Assembly: GCA_050730675.1 (NCBI GenBank)
Contig: JBOHNM010000012.1
Coordinates: forward strand, 1-45,605
From: JBOHNM01 sp050730675
Lineage (GTDB): Bacteria; Planctomycetota; Phycisphaerae; Phycisphaerales; UBA1924
DNA length: 45,605 nt
Reading direction: 5' to 3'
Shown: positions 8,565 through 17,345 of the stretch, one piece after another
Position numbering within the stretch: position 1 is the first letter of the stretch
How the letters are laid out: each line of letters starts with the position of its first letter
Made by a program: the position numbers and the translations under genes
Notes under the pieces: model-generated
What the model was told of the DNA's origin: nothing
Seen by the model: only the letters and a program-made list of their open reading frames with translations
The model's database searches: none

Positions 8565-8994
8565 CTGGAGGCCCTCATGTCGCTCCGCACAGAGTACCCC
8601 ACAACAGCGAGAGTGCCAGAGCACCGGGCAGGTTGTCGATAGACTGACCGTTTCAATAGCTGATAAGTGTGACAGCGGATGACAGCTTGTTCATCTTCTG
8701 TTCATTCTTGCTCAGATTAACTCATCTGACCCAGACCGAGCTCGGCGAACTTGTGCCACCCAATGGGAAGATGTTTGTGCGGGCCCACATACGAGCCGTC
8801 CGAACCTGGTGGGTGTGGCATTCGGCAGATCGTTCGAGCGGTCCCGCTCCCGGCACGGGTGCTCCCGCAGTCCAAAGCGCAATGCGCCGCACAACTTGCT
8901 CGCCCATCCCGGCGACTGCACGATATCGTAATGCCTTCGCGGCACGAGCTCCCGAACCTATCCCTACGCGATCACTGGCGAAAACCGCCGGAGA
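8565..8994. other. Intergenic region upstream of the lipid operon
   Basis: 430 bases between the start of the hotdog gene and the end of the secreted protein gene. The part nearest the operon (8645-8720) is clearly AT-richer than the surroundings and carries the tandem half-sites listed separately. The rest is GC-rich. Short open frames exist on both strands but none has a ribosome site, a family signature or a clear start. I see no convincing -35/-10 pair. Confidence 0.5.
8670..8705. promoter_or_regulatory. Four tandem 5-bp half-sites, candidate operator
   Basis: On the + strand TGACA occurs at 8670 and 8680 (period 10) and TTCAT, within TGTTCAT, at 8690 and 8701 (period 11). All four therefore lie on one helical face, about 105-140 bp upstream of the first operon gene. 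Direct repeats at helical spacing are used by tetrameric MerR-type regulators such as LitR/CarH. No such regulator gene is in the window, so the identification as an operator is inference. Confidence 0.35.
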
Positions 8995-9963
8995 TCATTT
9001 CGCCGGTGCCTGCTGACGCTCCACCGGCAGTGGCACCAGGGTGGTCACCGTCCCCTTGCTGTCCTTGTCGTCGAACCTCGATACAAATCGGGTCATCAGC
9101 GAGTCATACACCACCGGCATGATGGACTTCGACTGAACTTCCCGGACCTCGAAGCGCGTGATCGGCCGCTCCGACGTTACTTTGCACTCCGGCTCCCGCG
9201 GAATCGTGCCGCATCCCAGCACGATGTACATCTCCGCAAAGAAGAACAGCACGTCGGTGTTCGGCGTCCGTGACATCTCGTCCTTGCTGGGAGTCGGCAT
9301 CTTGATCATCGATGTGTCCCAGGTGACCTCGCAGAACTCCCCGGGCTTCAGCAGCTGCGCCCGCGTTCCCGGCTCTTCGACCGTCTGAGCGTCATCACGG
9401 AACACGCGCACATTCACGGGCTTGTTGGCCATCGTTGAAAGGAAATACACACGCTCGGTCACGTGCGTCACCCCTGCCCCATCGGTGTTGGATAGGACTT
9501 CGATGGCAAACTGCGTTCCATCCGACGCCGCCCTGATCCTCAGCCCCGCCAGCAGCGGAAACTTGCCCGATGCAATGGCGTACCCACCTTTGATGCTCAG
9601 CACCGATCCGTCCGTCGCGCTGCTCGCGATGCCCAGACTGCCGGGACTCCGGAATATTCCGTGACCATCGACCATGCCGCCCGGCGATGATCCGTAGACC
9701 ACGTCAAAGTCGCACGGCACCGGCACAGGCGGCGTCCCCCACGACGTCCTTGGAACCGTGGACACGTAGCACGTGTCCGAGTTGGCCAGCGCCCGGTCCA
9801 GGCAAATGCAGGGCCTGACTCGAATCGTGCTCAGTCCCCCCGACTTGACCGCGGCGACCGCTTCCTGGTTGTGTGTGGCGGATTCTGCCGCCCCGAGTCC
9901 GATGACTCCCAGCACGACCACGCACGGCGCAACCACCAGCCTACCGAGCAGCTTCAGTTTCAT
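8995..9963 (-). CDS. Secreted protein of unknown function, overlapping the cyclase gene
   Basis: 322 residues with an N-terminal signal peptide (KLKLLGRLVVAPCVVVLGVIGLGAAESA). The mature part is rich in beta-type sequence and has several Cys (RPCICLDRA, SDTCYV, VPCDF, LGCG, PECK) that could form disulfides. A PGEFCEVTWD stretch lies in the second half. I do not recognise a family. Its ATG at 9963 lies 23 bp inside the 3' end of the cyclase gene, so translation is probably coupled and the two products may act together, for example as a periplasmic ligand-binding partner of the CHASE2 domain. That partnership is inference from overlap only. Confidence 0.75.
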   Translation of the reverse strand: MKLKLLGRLVVAPCVVVLGVIGLGAAESATHNQEAVAAVKSGGLSTIRVRPCICLDRALANSDTCYVSTVPRTSWGTPPVPVPCDFDVVYGSSPGGMVDGHGIFRSPGSLGIASSATDGSVLSIKGGYAIASGKFPLLAGLRIRAASDGTQFAIEVLSNTDGAGVTHVTERVYFLSTMANKPVNVRVFRDDAQTVEEPGTRAQLLKPGEFCEVTWDTSMIKMPTPSKDEMSRTPNTDVLFFFAEMYIVLGCGTIPREPECKVTSERPITRFEVREVQSKSIMPVVYDSLMTRFVSRFDDKDSKGTVTTLVPLPVERQQAPAK

Positions 9964-12085
9964 GCGATCCTCTTGACTGAGTTGTTATCCACCGCAGCCT
10001 CTTCCCGCCGGTCAATCTGATCGCCACGATGAGCAGTGCCGTGACGATCGCCGACGCGACCGGAGCATACACCGGTATGTAGCACAGGGTGTTCCGCAAA
10101 AACCAGTATGAAACACCGAACAGCAGCACCACCAGCGCCGCGAGCAGCGCCGCCGCAACCGCCACGAACACGACTCTTCGTTTCTCGCCCAATCCCAGCA
10201 GCGCCCCTGAAAGAAGCGCCGCCCCAACGGCACACACAAATACGACCCAGTTGCCGACTCGATGAACACCGCCGCCGGTCAGCAACGCCTCATACGCGAC
10301 TGCGTGCCCGTAGACACCCCACAGATCGCGTCCGTCGGGGTGCGGGAAATGGTCTGGCGCAAGACTCGTCATGTTGGCGACGAAGATCGCCCGTCCCTTG
10401 AACCACGCGCGACGCGTCTCAGGTGACGCGTCCAACACATCGCGGATCGTGTGCGTCACCGCATCGAGTTGCTCCTGCGGCGGAATGGCCAGCATCAGAT
10501 CGGTGATTCGGTCCCCGTCCCGCAGTCCGAGATCCTTCTGGTCTTCCGGGCTCGGATCACGGATCGTCACGGTCGATGTTGTCCACACCGGGTACGGCGG
10601 ACCATCGCCCAGTTCGACCGTGGGAAGCGCCGGATCGCGCACGTGGGATTCGACCACAATGCGATGCGCCGATTCGTCGATGACGAATCGATGTACCGCT
10701 GCGGGCTTGGGAAAACACACCGACGCCAACGTCTGGAGCGGGAGTCCTGGCCGCGGCGGCTGTGACTCCCGCTCCATCAGCAGATCGTCCCTCCAACCGC
10801 GGGAGTCATCGAACATTGCAGTTACGCCACCCCATCTTGTCGGTGGTTGAAGAACATTGGCATTCAGCGCGTCGGTGGTCCCCAGATCGAGCTTGCCAGT
10901 GTCCAGCCCCACAATGATTGGAAACTTGGCCTTCGCGGCCACCTTTGCCCACCGTTCATCGGTTTCCGTTGGACCGCCGAACACAATGTCGAAACTCACC
11001 GCAGTCGCGCCGGCATCACTCTCGATCAACTCCTCGATCAGCGCGGGGTAGACGCTTCGCCACGTCCTGGCCTTTCCGAGATCGACCGCCTCAACCTGTT
11101 TCCCCTTCACTCTCAGGCGCTGCACGACATCCTCAACTTCATTGGTGCTCCGAAAACCCACCACCGCGACATGCTTCAACTCAGCGCTCGAGACCGCCGG
11201 CGGTGGAGTCCGGAATACCCAACGCTCAAATGCGCTCGTCACGCCCGTCGCTTCCGCCGCGTTCTCGCCCCAGTTAGCTCCCACTGCCGTGCCGATCGCC
11301 ACACTTACCAATCCACATACCACAATTTTGGCGCGGCGTTGCAGCAGTTCGGCTTTGGCCTGTTCCACCTCGGGCAGCGAGCCTCGCACAGCTTCCACGC
11401 CGGCGGAGTTCGCCTGCTCGGCTTTCTCGCTATCCGGCGGAGACACGAACGGGGCACAGCCCACGGCGCCGACCTCGAAGACTTCTTGCGGTGCTTCGAT
11501 CCCTTTGAACCTGTACTCCCCGTGCGCTTGCCATCGCAGCCGAGGGCGCACCGTCAAGCTCTTTTCGCCGCACTCCGGATGCTCTCGCACATACTGCTGC
11601 GCATCATCGAAGATCGCACGGCTGACAAGGATCTGGCCCGGCAAGGCGAGCGATTGGATTCGTGCGGCCAGGTCGGCGGCAGGGCCGACAACCTTGGCCT
11701 TGCCCTGGATGTCGCGCTCGAGAACCGAGACCTCCCCCTGGTGGATACCGGCCCGGACACGGAAAGGTGTGCCACTGGGTGAGAAGGTGCGATCGGTGAA
11801 AAGTCCATGCTGAAAGCGGAGCGCCGCATGGACTGCATCGGAAGCCGTGCGGAATGCGACCAGAAATCCATCGCCGAGATCCTTCAGGATTTCAGCGCCG
11901 GGAATCGAGGCCACGATCCCGGCAAGGAGAGCGTCGTGCGCACGAGCAAGCTCCGCGTACGCGGCGGCGCCGACAGCTTCGGGCTGCTTGAGATGCGTGG
12001 ACCCGGCGACATCGGTGAACATCAACACCATGTGGCGCGACAGCGGCGCGCCCGCAGCGGGCTGGGATGCAAGCCCGGTACGCAT
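9941..12085 (-). CDS. Class III adenylate/guanylate cyclase with C-terminal CHASE2 domain
   Basis: 714 residues. The catalytic domain is N-terminal (about 15-200): metal-binding Asp in MFTDVAGST and in KDLGDGFLVAF, purine-specifying Lys in the same motif, and transition-state Arg in DLAAR. The Asn usually found in NLAAR is Asp here. A membrane segment follows (about 250-270), then a CHASE2 sensor region of about 330 residues, and at least three C-terminal membrane helices (about 610-695). The usual CHASE2 cyclase has the opposite order: sensor, helices, cyclase. Membrane helices flank the sensor, consistent with an extracytoplasmic CHASE2 and cytoplasmic cyclase. It should make cAMP in response to an external signal; the Asp replacement makes strong activity uncertain. 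Start ATG at 12085; the downstream gene overlaps by 23 bp. Confidence 0.85.
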   Translation of the reverse strand: MRTGLASQPAAGAPLSRHMVLMFTDVAGSTHLKQPEAVGAAAYAELARAHDALLAGIVASIPGAEILKDLGDGFLVAFRTASDAVHAALRFQHGLFTDRTFSPSGTPFRVRAGIHQGEVSVLERDIQGKAKVVGPAADLAARIQSLALPGQILVSRAIFDDAQQYVREHPECGEKSLTVRPRLRWQAHGEYRFKGIEAPQEVFEVGAVGCAPFVSPPDSEKAEQANSAGVEAVRGSLPEVEQAKAELLQRRAKIVVCGLVSVAIGTAVGANWGENAAEATGVTSAFERWVFRTPPPAVSSAELKHVAVVGFRSTNEVEDVVQRLRVKGKQVEAVDLGKARTWRSVYPALIEELIESDAGATAVSFDIVFGGPTETDERWAKVAAKAKFPIIVGLDTGKLDLGTTDALNANVLQPPTRWGGVTAMFDDSRGWRDDLLMERESQPPRPGLPLQTLASVCFPKPAAVHRFVIDESAHRIVVESHVRDPALPTVELGDGPPYPVWTTSTVTIRDPSPEDQKDLGLRDGDRITDLMLAIPPQEQLDAVTHTIRDVLDASPETRRAWFKGRAIFVANMTSLAPDHFPHPDGRDLWGVYGHAVAYEALLTGGGVHRVGNWVVFVCAVGAALLSGALLGLGEKRRVVFVAVAAALLAALVVLLFGVSYWFLRNTLCYIPVYAPVASAIVTALLIVAIRLTGGKRLRWITTQSRGSHETEAAR

Positions 12086-12216
12086 CCGCGCAGTCTAGCA
12101 GGGGCCGCCGAAGCAATTTCACAGCCGCTCGATGACCGGCGGCAAGATGTTCCGCCTCACCGCCCAAGTCGGCAATTCACGCGCGTTTGCGGGCAGGAAA
12201 GGGGGGGCCGATTCCG

Positions 12217-13416
12217 CTATGCCACCCTCACTCCATCATCCAACCCCTGCGGCCGCTCGTCCAGCTCCCCAAGCGGCCGCCGGAAGCTCAGCCGCACGTC
12301 CGTCCCGATCACCCGCGACTCGTACAGCTCGAACCGCTTCGCCTCGACCAGCGACACAGGATTGAGCCCACCCGCCGGCCCCGGCGCGCCGGCATCGCCG
12401 ATCACCATCGGCGCCATGTACACCTGCAGTTCATCCACCAGATCCGCCCGCAGGAATCGCCCGACCGTCGAAGGTCCGGCTTCCAGCACCACGTTCGAAG
12501 CGTCGTGTCTTTGCCGCAGGTGCTCCAGCAGCCCGAGCACATCGAGCCCGTCGGCCCGCCGCTCCAGCACCAGCAGCTCCGCCCCCCGATCAATCCATCT
12601 CTGTGCTGCCTTCGCCTCTCCAGCCGCCTGATCCGGCCCCGTTGCGATCACCAGCGGCGCCCGCGGCAGGTCCGCCGCCAGGCTCTCCCCCAGCCGCATG
12701 TCCGCGAGTTCGAAATGCGGGTCGATCACCACCCGCCGCGCAATCCGCCTCACGCTCACCCCCCGCGCCGTCAGCCGCGGCCGATCCTTCTTCACCGTCC
12801 CGATCCCCGTCACGATCGCATCCACCCGTGCCCGCAAGAGATGCACACGCCGCCGCGACCGGTCCCCCGAGATCCACTGGCTCGCCCCCGACCCCGTCGC
12901 GATCTTCCCGTCGATGCTCTGCGCCCACTTGGCGATCACGTACGGCAGCCCCGTCACCACCCGCTTCACAAACGGATCCGCCAGCCGCGTCGCCCGGGCG
13001 GACACGATGCTGTGCCGCACATCCACACCCGCCGCCGCGAGCCGCCCCGCCCCGCCCGATTTCAGCGGGTTCGGATCCCGCCGCGCATACACGACCCCGG
13101 CAATGCCCGCCGCCAGCAGCGCATCCACGCACGGCGCGTGCCGTCCTTGACCATTGCACGGCTCCAGCGTCACGTACGCCGTCGCCCCCGCCGCCGCCTG
13201 CCCCCGCACCGCGCAGTCCGCCAGCGCCTCCACCTCCGCGTGCGCCCCGCCGAACGCCCGGTAGTGCCCGATCCCGATGACCCGGCACTCTCCCCGTTCC
13301 TCGCGTGCGATCACGCACCCCACCACAGGATTGGGCTCGACTCGCCCTGCCCCGCGCCACGCCGCCCGCGCCGCCAGGTCCAGCATCGCCCTGTCCCAGC
13401 GCGGGTGGGGGGTCAC
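12217..13416 (-). CDS. ribD: Bifunctional riboflavin biosynthesis deaminase/reductase RibD
   Basis: Carries out the second and third steps of riboflavin synthesis, deaminating then reducing the pyrimidine intermediate. The N-terminal deaminase has the zinc site HAEV and TLEPCNGQGRHAPC (Cys ligands) after the family start EPNPVVGCVI. The C-terminal reductase begins around PYVIAKWAQSIDGKIATG and contains DRPRLTAR and VVLEAGPSTVGRFL. Length (399) is slightly above the usual 360-380. The start is a GTG at 13416 that overlaps the TGA of the upstream RNase HII-like gene (GTGA), implying translational coupling; an ATG 30 nt downstream would cut conserved N-terminal sequence. No other rib gene is in the window. 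Confidence 0.92.
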   Translation of the reverse strand: MTPHPRWDRAMLDLAARAAWRGAGRVEPNPVVGCVIAREERGECRVIGIGHYRAFGGAHAEVEALADCAVRGQAAAGATAYVTLEPCNGQGRHAPCVDALLAAGIAGVVYARRDPNPLKSGGAGRLAAAGVDVRHSIVSARATRLADPFVKRVVTGLPYVIAKWAQSIDGKIATGSGASQWISGDRSRRRVHLLRARVDAIVTGIGTVKKDRPRLTARGVSVRRIARRVVIDPHFELADMRLGESLAADLPRAPLVIATGPDQAAGEAKAAQRWIDRGAELLVLERRADGLDVLGLLEHLRQRHDASNVVLEAGPSTVGRFLRADLVDELQVYMAPMVIGDAGAPGPAGGLNPVSLVEAKRFELYESRVIGTDVRLSFRRPLGELDERPQGLDDGVRVA

Positions 13417-14447
13417 GCGATCCTCACCATCGTCCGGCGTGCCTCACTGCTCAACAGCGGCGCCGCGTCGCGCAGCCACCGCCGCGCATCCTGCACGTAC
13501 CCCGCCGTCGGCTTCAGCTCCGCGATCCCCCGCTCGGCCGCCCGCGCCGACCAGTACCGGTTGAACCGCGCCATCATCAGCTCGCGCACCAGCTTCGCCG
13601 CCATCGATGCCAGCGCCACCATCATGCAGGCCCCCTCCGCCTCGACCTGGAAGATCAGCGTCATCTCCCGCTCGGCCCCGTCCGCGCCCCGCCCGCACAC
13701 GCGGTACCGGCTGCGGATATCCCCCTGCTCCAGCACCTCCACCGCCACGCCCACCCCTCCGCTCGCCACCACAGTGTCGTGGATAAATGCCGCGTAGTCC
13801 GCCCGCCCCCCCTGCCGGTCGCACACCACCCGCGGCCCGCCCTCCGCCGCCCCCTCGCCCGTCCGCGACCACGTGTCCCACACCTGTGTCATATGGCTCG
13901 CCAGCCCGATCGCCGTCGCCGCCGCCTTGGTCCCCGCCTGCCGCACCGTCTCGTTGAACGCCCCTTCCCCCACCGCCGCCACCCGCACATCCAGCAGTTC
14001 GCACCCGGCCTTCGCCAGCGCCAGCGCCACGCCGTTGGCCCGAACCCCCAGCCGCGCCCCGTCGTTGGCCAGCGGCATCGCCATCGGCTCGCCGCCGTAC
14101 CACTCGTGCCGCTCGCGCCGCACCCCCAGCAGGTTCAGCAGCTCCGCGTCGGTCTCGGGCCGCCGGTCCATGCACCGCAGCATCGCCAGCACCCCCGCCT
14201 CCAGGTGCAGCAGCGGGTGCTTCACTGAGTCGTTGGCGAGCTTGAGCTTCTTGCTGTCCTCAACGGCGATCCGCCCGCGCTTGTCCCCGCCCTTGCGGCA
14301 CACACCCCCCGCCAGCACCTTCCACAAATCCGGGGCGGTCTCGCCGGGCATCCACTCCCCCACACGGATCGCGCTCATGCCGACCGTCAACGGCCCGAGC
14401 ATCGGGCCGTACCCCGCTTCATCCATGCCGACGATCACCAGTGACAT
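13413..14447 (-). CDS. RNase HII-like ribonuclease, long variant
   Basis: 344 residues against about 200 for typical RnhB. The N-terminus VGMDEAGYGPMLGPLTVG has the two catalytic acids of RNase HII (D9, E10) with Tyr where GRG-type enzymes have Arg. EDSKKLK matches the DSKKL motif, VCDRQGGRADY could supply a third acid, and LASMAAKLVRELMM matches the conserved AS-x-x-AK-x-x-RD segment; TAGY follows. It would cleave RNA in DNA-RNA hybrids or single ribonucleotides in DNA. About 100 extra residues sit between the second and third motifs. The start at 14447 places the catalytic motif right at the N-terminus. It is the first gene of a pair with ribD. Activity as true RNase HII is likely but the Tyr substitution and insertion leave room for a specialised nuclease. 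Confidence 0.78.
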   Translation of the reverse strand: MSLVIVGMDEAGYGPMLGPLTVGMSAIRVGEWMPGETAPDLWKVLAGGVCRKGGDKRGRIAVEDSKKLKLANDSVKHPLLHLEAGVLAMLRCMDRRPETDAELLNLLGVRRERHEWYGGEPMAMPLANDGARLGVRANGVALALAKAGCELLDVRVAAVGEGAFNETVRQAGTKAAATAIGLASHMTQVWDTWSRTGEGAAEGGPRVVCDRQGGRADYAAFIHDTVVASGGVGVAVEVLEQGDIRSRYRVCGRGADGAEREMTLIFQVEAEGACMMVALASMAAKLVRELMMARFNRYWSARAAERGIAELKPTAGYVQDARRWLRDAAPLLSSEARRTMVRIA

Positions 14448-14495
14448 CGCCGCCAGTGTACCGGCCGCACCGCCCGCCCCGCCGACAAACGACAA

Positions 14496-14522
14496 GGCCC
14501 CGGGGAAGAACCCCCCGGGGCC
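14496..14522 (-). terminator. Rho-independent terminator of the CTERM-anchored protein gene
   Basis: A perfect 10-bp GC stem (ggccccgggg with ccccggggcc) around a 7-nt loop, followed on the minus strand by a T-rich stretch (ttgtcgtttgtc). It lies 25 nt after the stop at 14548 and before the RNase HII-like gene, so it separates the two transcripts. Confidence 0.75.
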
Positions 14523-14547
14523 GGAGTGTGTGAATTGATTCGGGGAA

Positions 14548-15288
14548 TCAGACCCGGCGGCGCCGTGCGCCAGCCAACAGCCCGAAGCCCGCCAGGGCCG
14601 CGGCGCCCGGGGTCGGGACGATCGCCATGCTGTTCCAGAAAGCGTCGCGCTGGCTGCCGCCGCCGGCGTTGAAGTTGAATAGACGCACGTTGTTCGGGAG
14701 CCCCGCGCCAAGCAGCGTGCCGGAGATTGGCGGGCCACCATTGATCGAAAGGTCGAAAGTCGAAAGGCTGGTAATCGTGAACGACAGAGTGAAGCCGTTG
14801 GCGGTGAAGCCCAGGCCCGCCGAGCCGCCGTTGTAGTTGTATGTGGTGCCGCCACCGGTGAAGTTGAAGAAAATATTCGTGAGCGGACCGTTGCGCAGCT
14901 CGAGCCCCACGCTGCTGCCACCGTCGATGAACCCGTTGTCCATCGAGATGTTGAACGTTTGGCCGACGAGCATGTCACCGACAAAGTCGCGGACGGCCGA
15001 GGACGTCTGACCGGAATTGGCGTACATGCCCCAAGCGCGGCCGGAAGTGTTGATGTTGCCACTGGGAGAAGTGCCGTTGTTGGACGAATCACCGGTGAAG
15101 GAGCCGGCATTGGTCCCGCCGCTCAATTGCCACGGACCGAAGCCGGTGCCGCCGTTGGAGCCGCTCGACCAGCCGCTGTTGTACGCGGCGTCGGCGGCAC
15201 TGTCCGAGCCGACCACCGAGGCAAGGGCCGACGACGCGCCGGCCACGGTCGACAACGCACACACAACTGCAAGTGAACGACGATCCAT
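14548..15288 (-). CDS. Secreted Gly/Ser/Asn-rich protein with PEP-CTERM-like anchor
   Basis: 246 residues. A signal peptide (RSLAVVCALSTVAGASSALA) is followed by about 190 residues of low-complexity beta-rich sequence full of Gly, Asn, Ser and Thr. The C-terminus has the tripartite sorting signal P-T-P, a hydrophobic helix (GAAALAGFGLLAGA) and RRRR. Such tails are recognised by exosortase-type enzymes in related bacteria; no exosortase is in the window. The ATG at 15288 has GGAGAG close upstream. The gene has its own strong promoter, a 5' stem-loop and a terminator, so it is monocistronic and probably well expressed. The biological role is unknown; surface matrix or envelope structure fits the composition. 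Confidence 0.85.
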   Translation of the reverse strand: MDRRSLAVVCALSTVAGASSALASVVGSDSAADAAYNSGWSSGSNGGTGFGPWQLSGGTNAGSFTGDSSNNGTSPSGNINTSGRAWGMYANSGQTSSAVRDFVGDMLVGQTFNISMDNGFIDGGSSVGLELRNGPLTNIFFNFTGGGTTYNYNGGSAGLGFTANGFTLSFTITSLSTFDLSINGGPPISGTLLGAGLPNNVRLFNFNAGGGSQRDAFWNSMAIVPTPGAAALAGFGLLAGARRRRV

Positions 15289-15419
15289 ATGTCTCTCCTC
15301 CGAATACGGGTTCGCGGACACGCGCATGAATTCGTGCGGCGGTTCGGCCACCGGAAAACACATTCGCGCTGGAACGTCGGGCGCTCTCTCCAGCCCCATC
15401 TCCGCTCCAAAACGACCGA

Positions 15420-15449
15420 AAGGCAGCAGGCCCGTGGGCCTTCTGCCTT
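15420..15449 (-). promoter_or_regulatory. Stem-loop at the 5' end of the anchored-protein transcript
   Basis: About 13 base pairs with one mismatch and a 2-4 nt loop (aaggcag-aggccc against gggcct-ctgcctt). It begins about 6 nt after the predicted transcription start and is followed by tcggtcgtttt on the transcribed strand. It could protect the 5' end of the mRNA or act as an attenuator. Confidence 0.5.
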
Positions 15450-15462
15450 CCTCATGCTTCAC

Positions 15463-15490
15463 AAGATACACACATTCCCGATTCTGTCAA
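15463..15490 (-). promoter_or_regulatory. Sigma-70-type promoter for the anchored-protein gene
   Basis: Perfect -35 TTGACA (15485-15490, read on the minus strand), 16-bp spacer, -10 TATCTT (15463-15468). The predicted start is near 15456, giving a leader of about 167 nt before the ATG at 15288. Confidence 0.6.
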
Positions 15491-15552
15491 CCGCAAGTAC
15501 AGGTTTTTGCGCCCCGCAATACCCCCCAAACAGGCCGCCGCCCAACGAAAAA

Positions 15553-15576
15553 CCGGCCGCCCATGGGGGCGGCCGG
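15553..15576 (-). terminator. Rho-independent terminator after tRNA-Leu
   Basis: A 10-bp perfect stem (ccggccgccc with gggcggccgg), 4-nt loop, followed on the minus strand by TTTTTCGTT. It starts 9 nt after the tRNA 3' end. Confidence 0.85.
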
Positions 15577-15584
15577 CTGCAAAG

Positions 15585-15668
15585 TGCGGCTGATAGGAGT
15601 CGAACCTACACGGGGGTGAGCCCACTAGAACCTGAATCTAGCGCGTCTGCCAATTCCGCCACAGCCGC
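15585..15668 (-). tRNA. tRNA-Leu(CAG)
   Basis: 84 nt. The acceptor stem GCGGCTG pairs with CAGCCGC and the discriminator is A. The D-arm carries TGGCGGAATTGGCAGACGC. The anticodon stem CTAGA/TCTAG encloses the loop TTCAGGT (anticodon CAG). A long variable arm (gggctcaccccc) shows it is class II, and the T-arm contains GGTTCGACTCC. The 3' CCA is not encoded. It lies between recA and its own strong terminator. Confidence 0.95.
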
Positions 15669-15731
15669 AGCGGGAGGGAAGCGTACTCCCCGCCGCCCCC
15701 GGAGGCAATCGGCGAGCGTGCCTGCGGCGGC

Positions 15732-17054
<1,323 letters not shown>

Positions 17055-17215
17055 AGAGACCTTCCTTTCGCTGCCATGCGGGGCGGGTGGCGGAGGAGCA
17101 AGGACCGAAGTCCGCTGCTTCCCGGCACCCGGCGCACGGGTCCCGGCGTGGGGCTGGAAGACCAACATTGGCCTACCACATCAGGGGCGACACCGGACGC
17201 GTGCCTGACAGGAAG

Positions 17216-17243
17216 AGGATACCAGAGTCCAAACCCGGGTCAA
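17216..17243 (-). promoter_or_regulatory. Probable recA promoter
   Basis: Reading the minus strand: -35 TTGACC (17238-17243), 16-bp spacer, -10 TATCCT (17216-17221). The predicted start near 17209 gives a leader of about 155 nt before the ATG at 17054. Confidence 0.5.
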
Positions 17244-17268
17244 GGGGGTCGTTCGGAATTTGTGGATT

Positions 17269-17277
17269 GTGGATAAG
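17269..17277 (-). promoter_or_regulatory. Perfect DnaA box (TTATCCACA)
   Basis: The minus strand reads TTATCCACA, an exact match to the TTATNCACA consensus, 26 bp upstream of the recA -35. Part of the same element is a 7-bp direct repeat (ttgtgga at 17260 and 17267). One box may act as a transcriptional site for DnaA or be a chance match. Confidence 0.45.
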
Positions 17278-17345
17278 TCCACCGCTGGCCGCGTTTGGAC
17301 CCGGCGCGTTCCATATCGTGTGCTCCTCCCGAACTCGGAAGACCA

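Noticed and set aside
8708..8900. Possible small gene on the minus strand with several Cys and His
   Set aside because: One frame reads naturally near its end (GPHKHLPIGWHKFAELGLG) but there is no clear start, ribosome site or family match.
14448..15110. Extension of the RNase HII-like frame upstream of 14447
   Set aside because: It lies antisense-free but in the wrong frame through the anchored-protein gene and its terminator; the catalytic motif begins right after the ATG at 14447.
17055..17345. LexA operator upstream of recA
   Set aside because: I found neither the E. coli CTG-N10-CAG nor the GAAC-N4-GTTC type in a convincing position.
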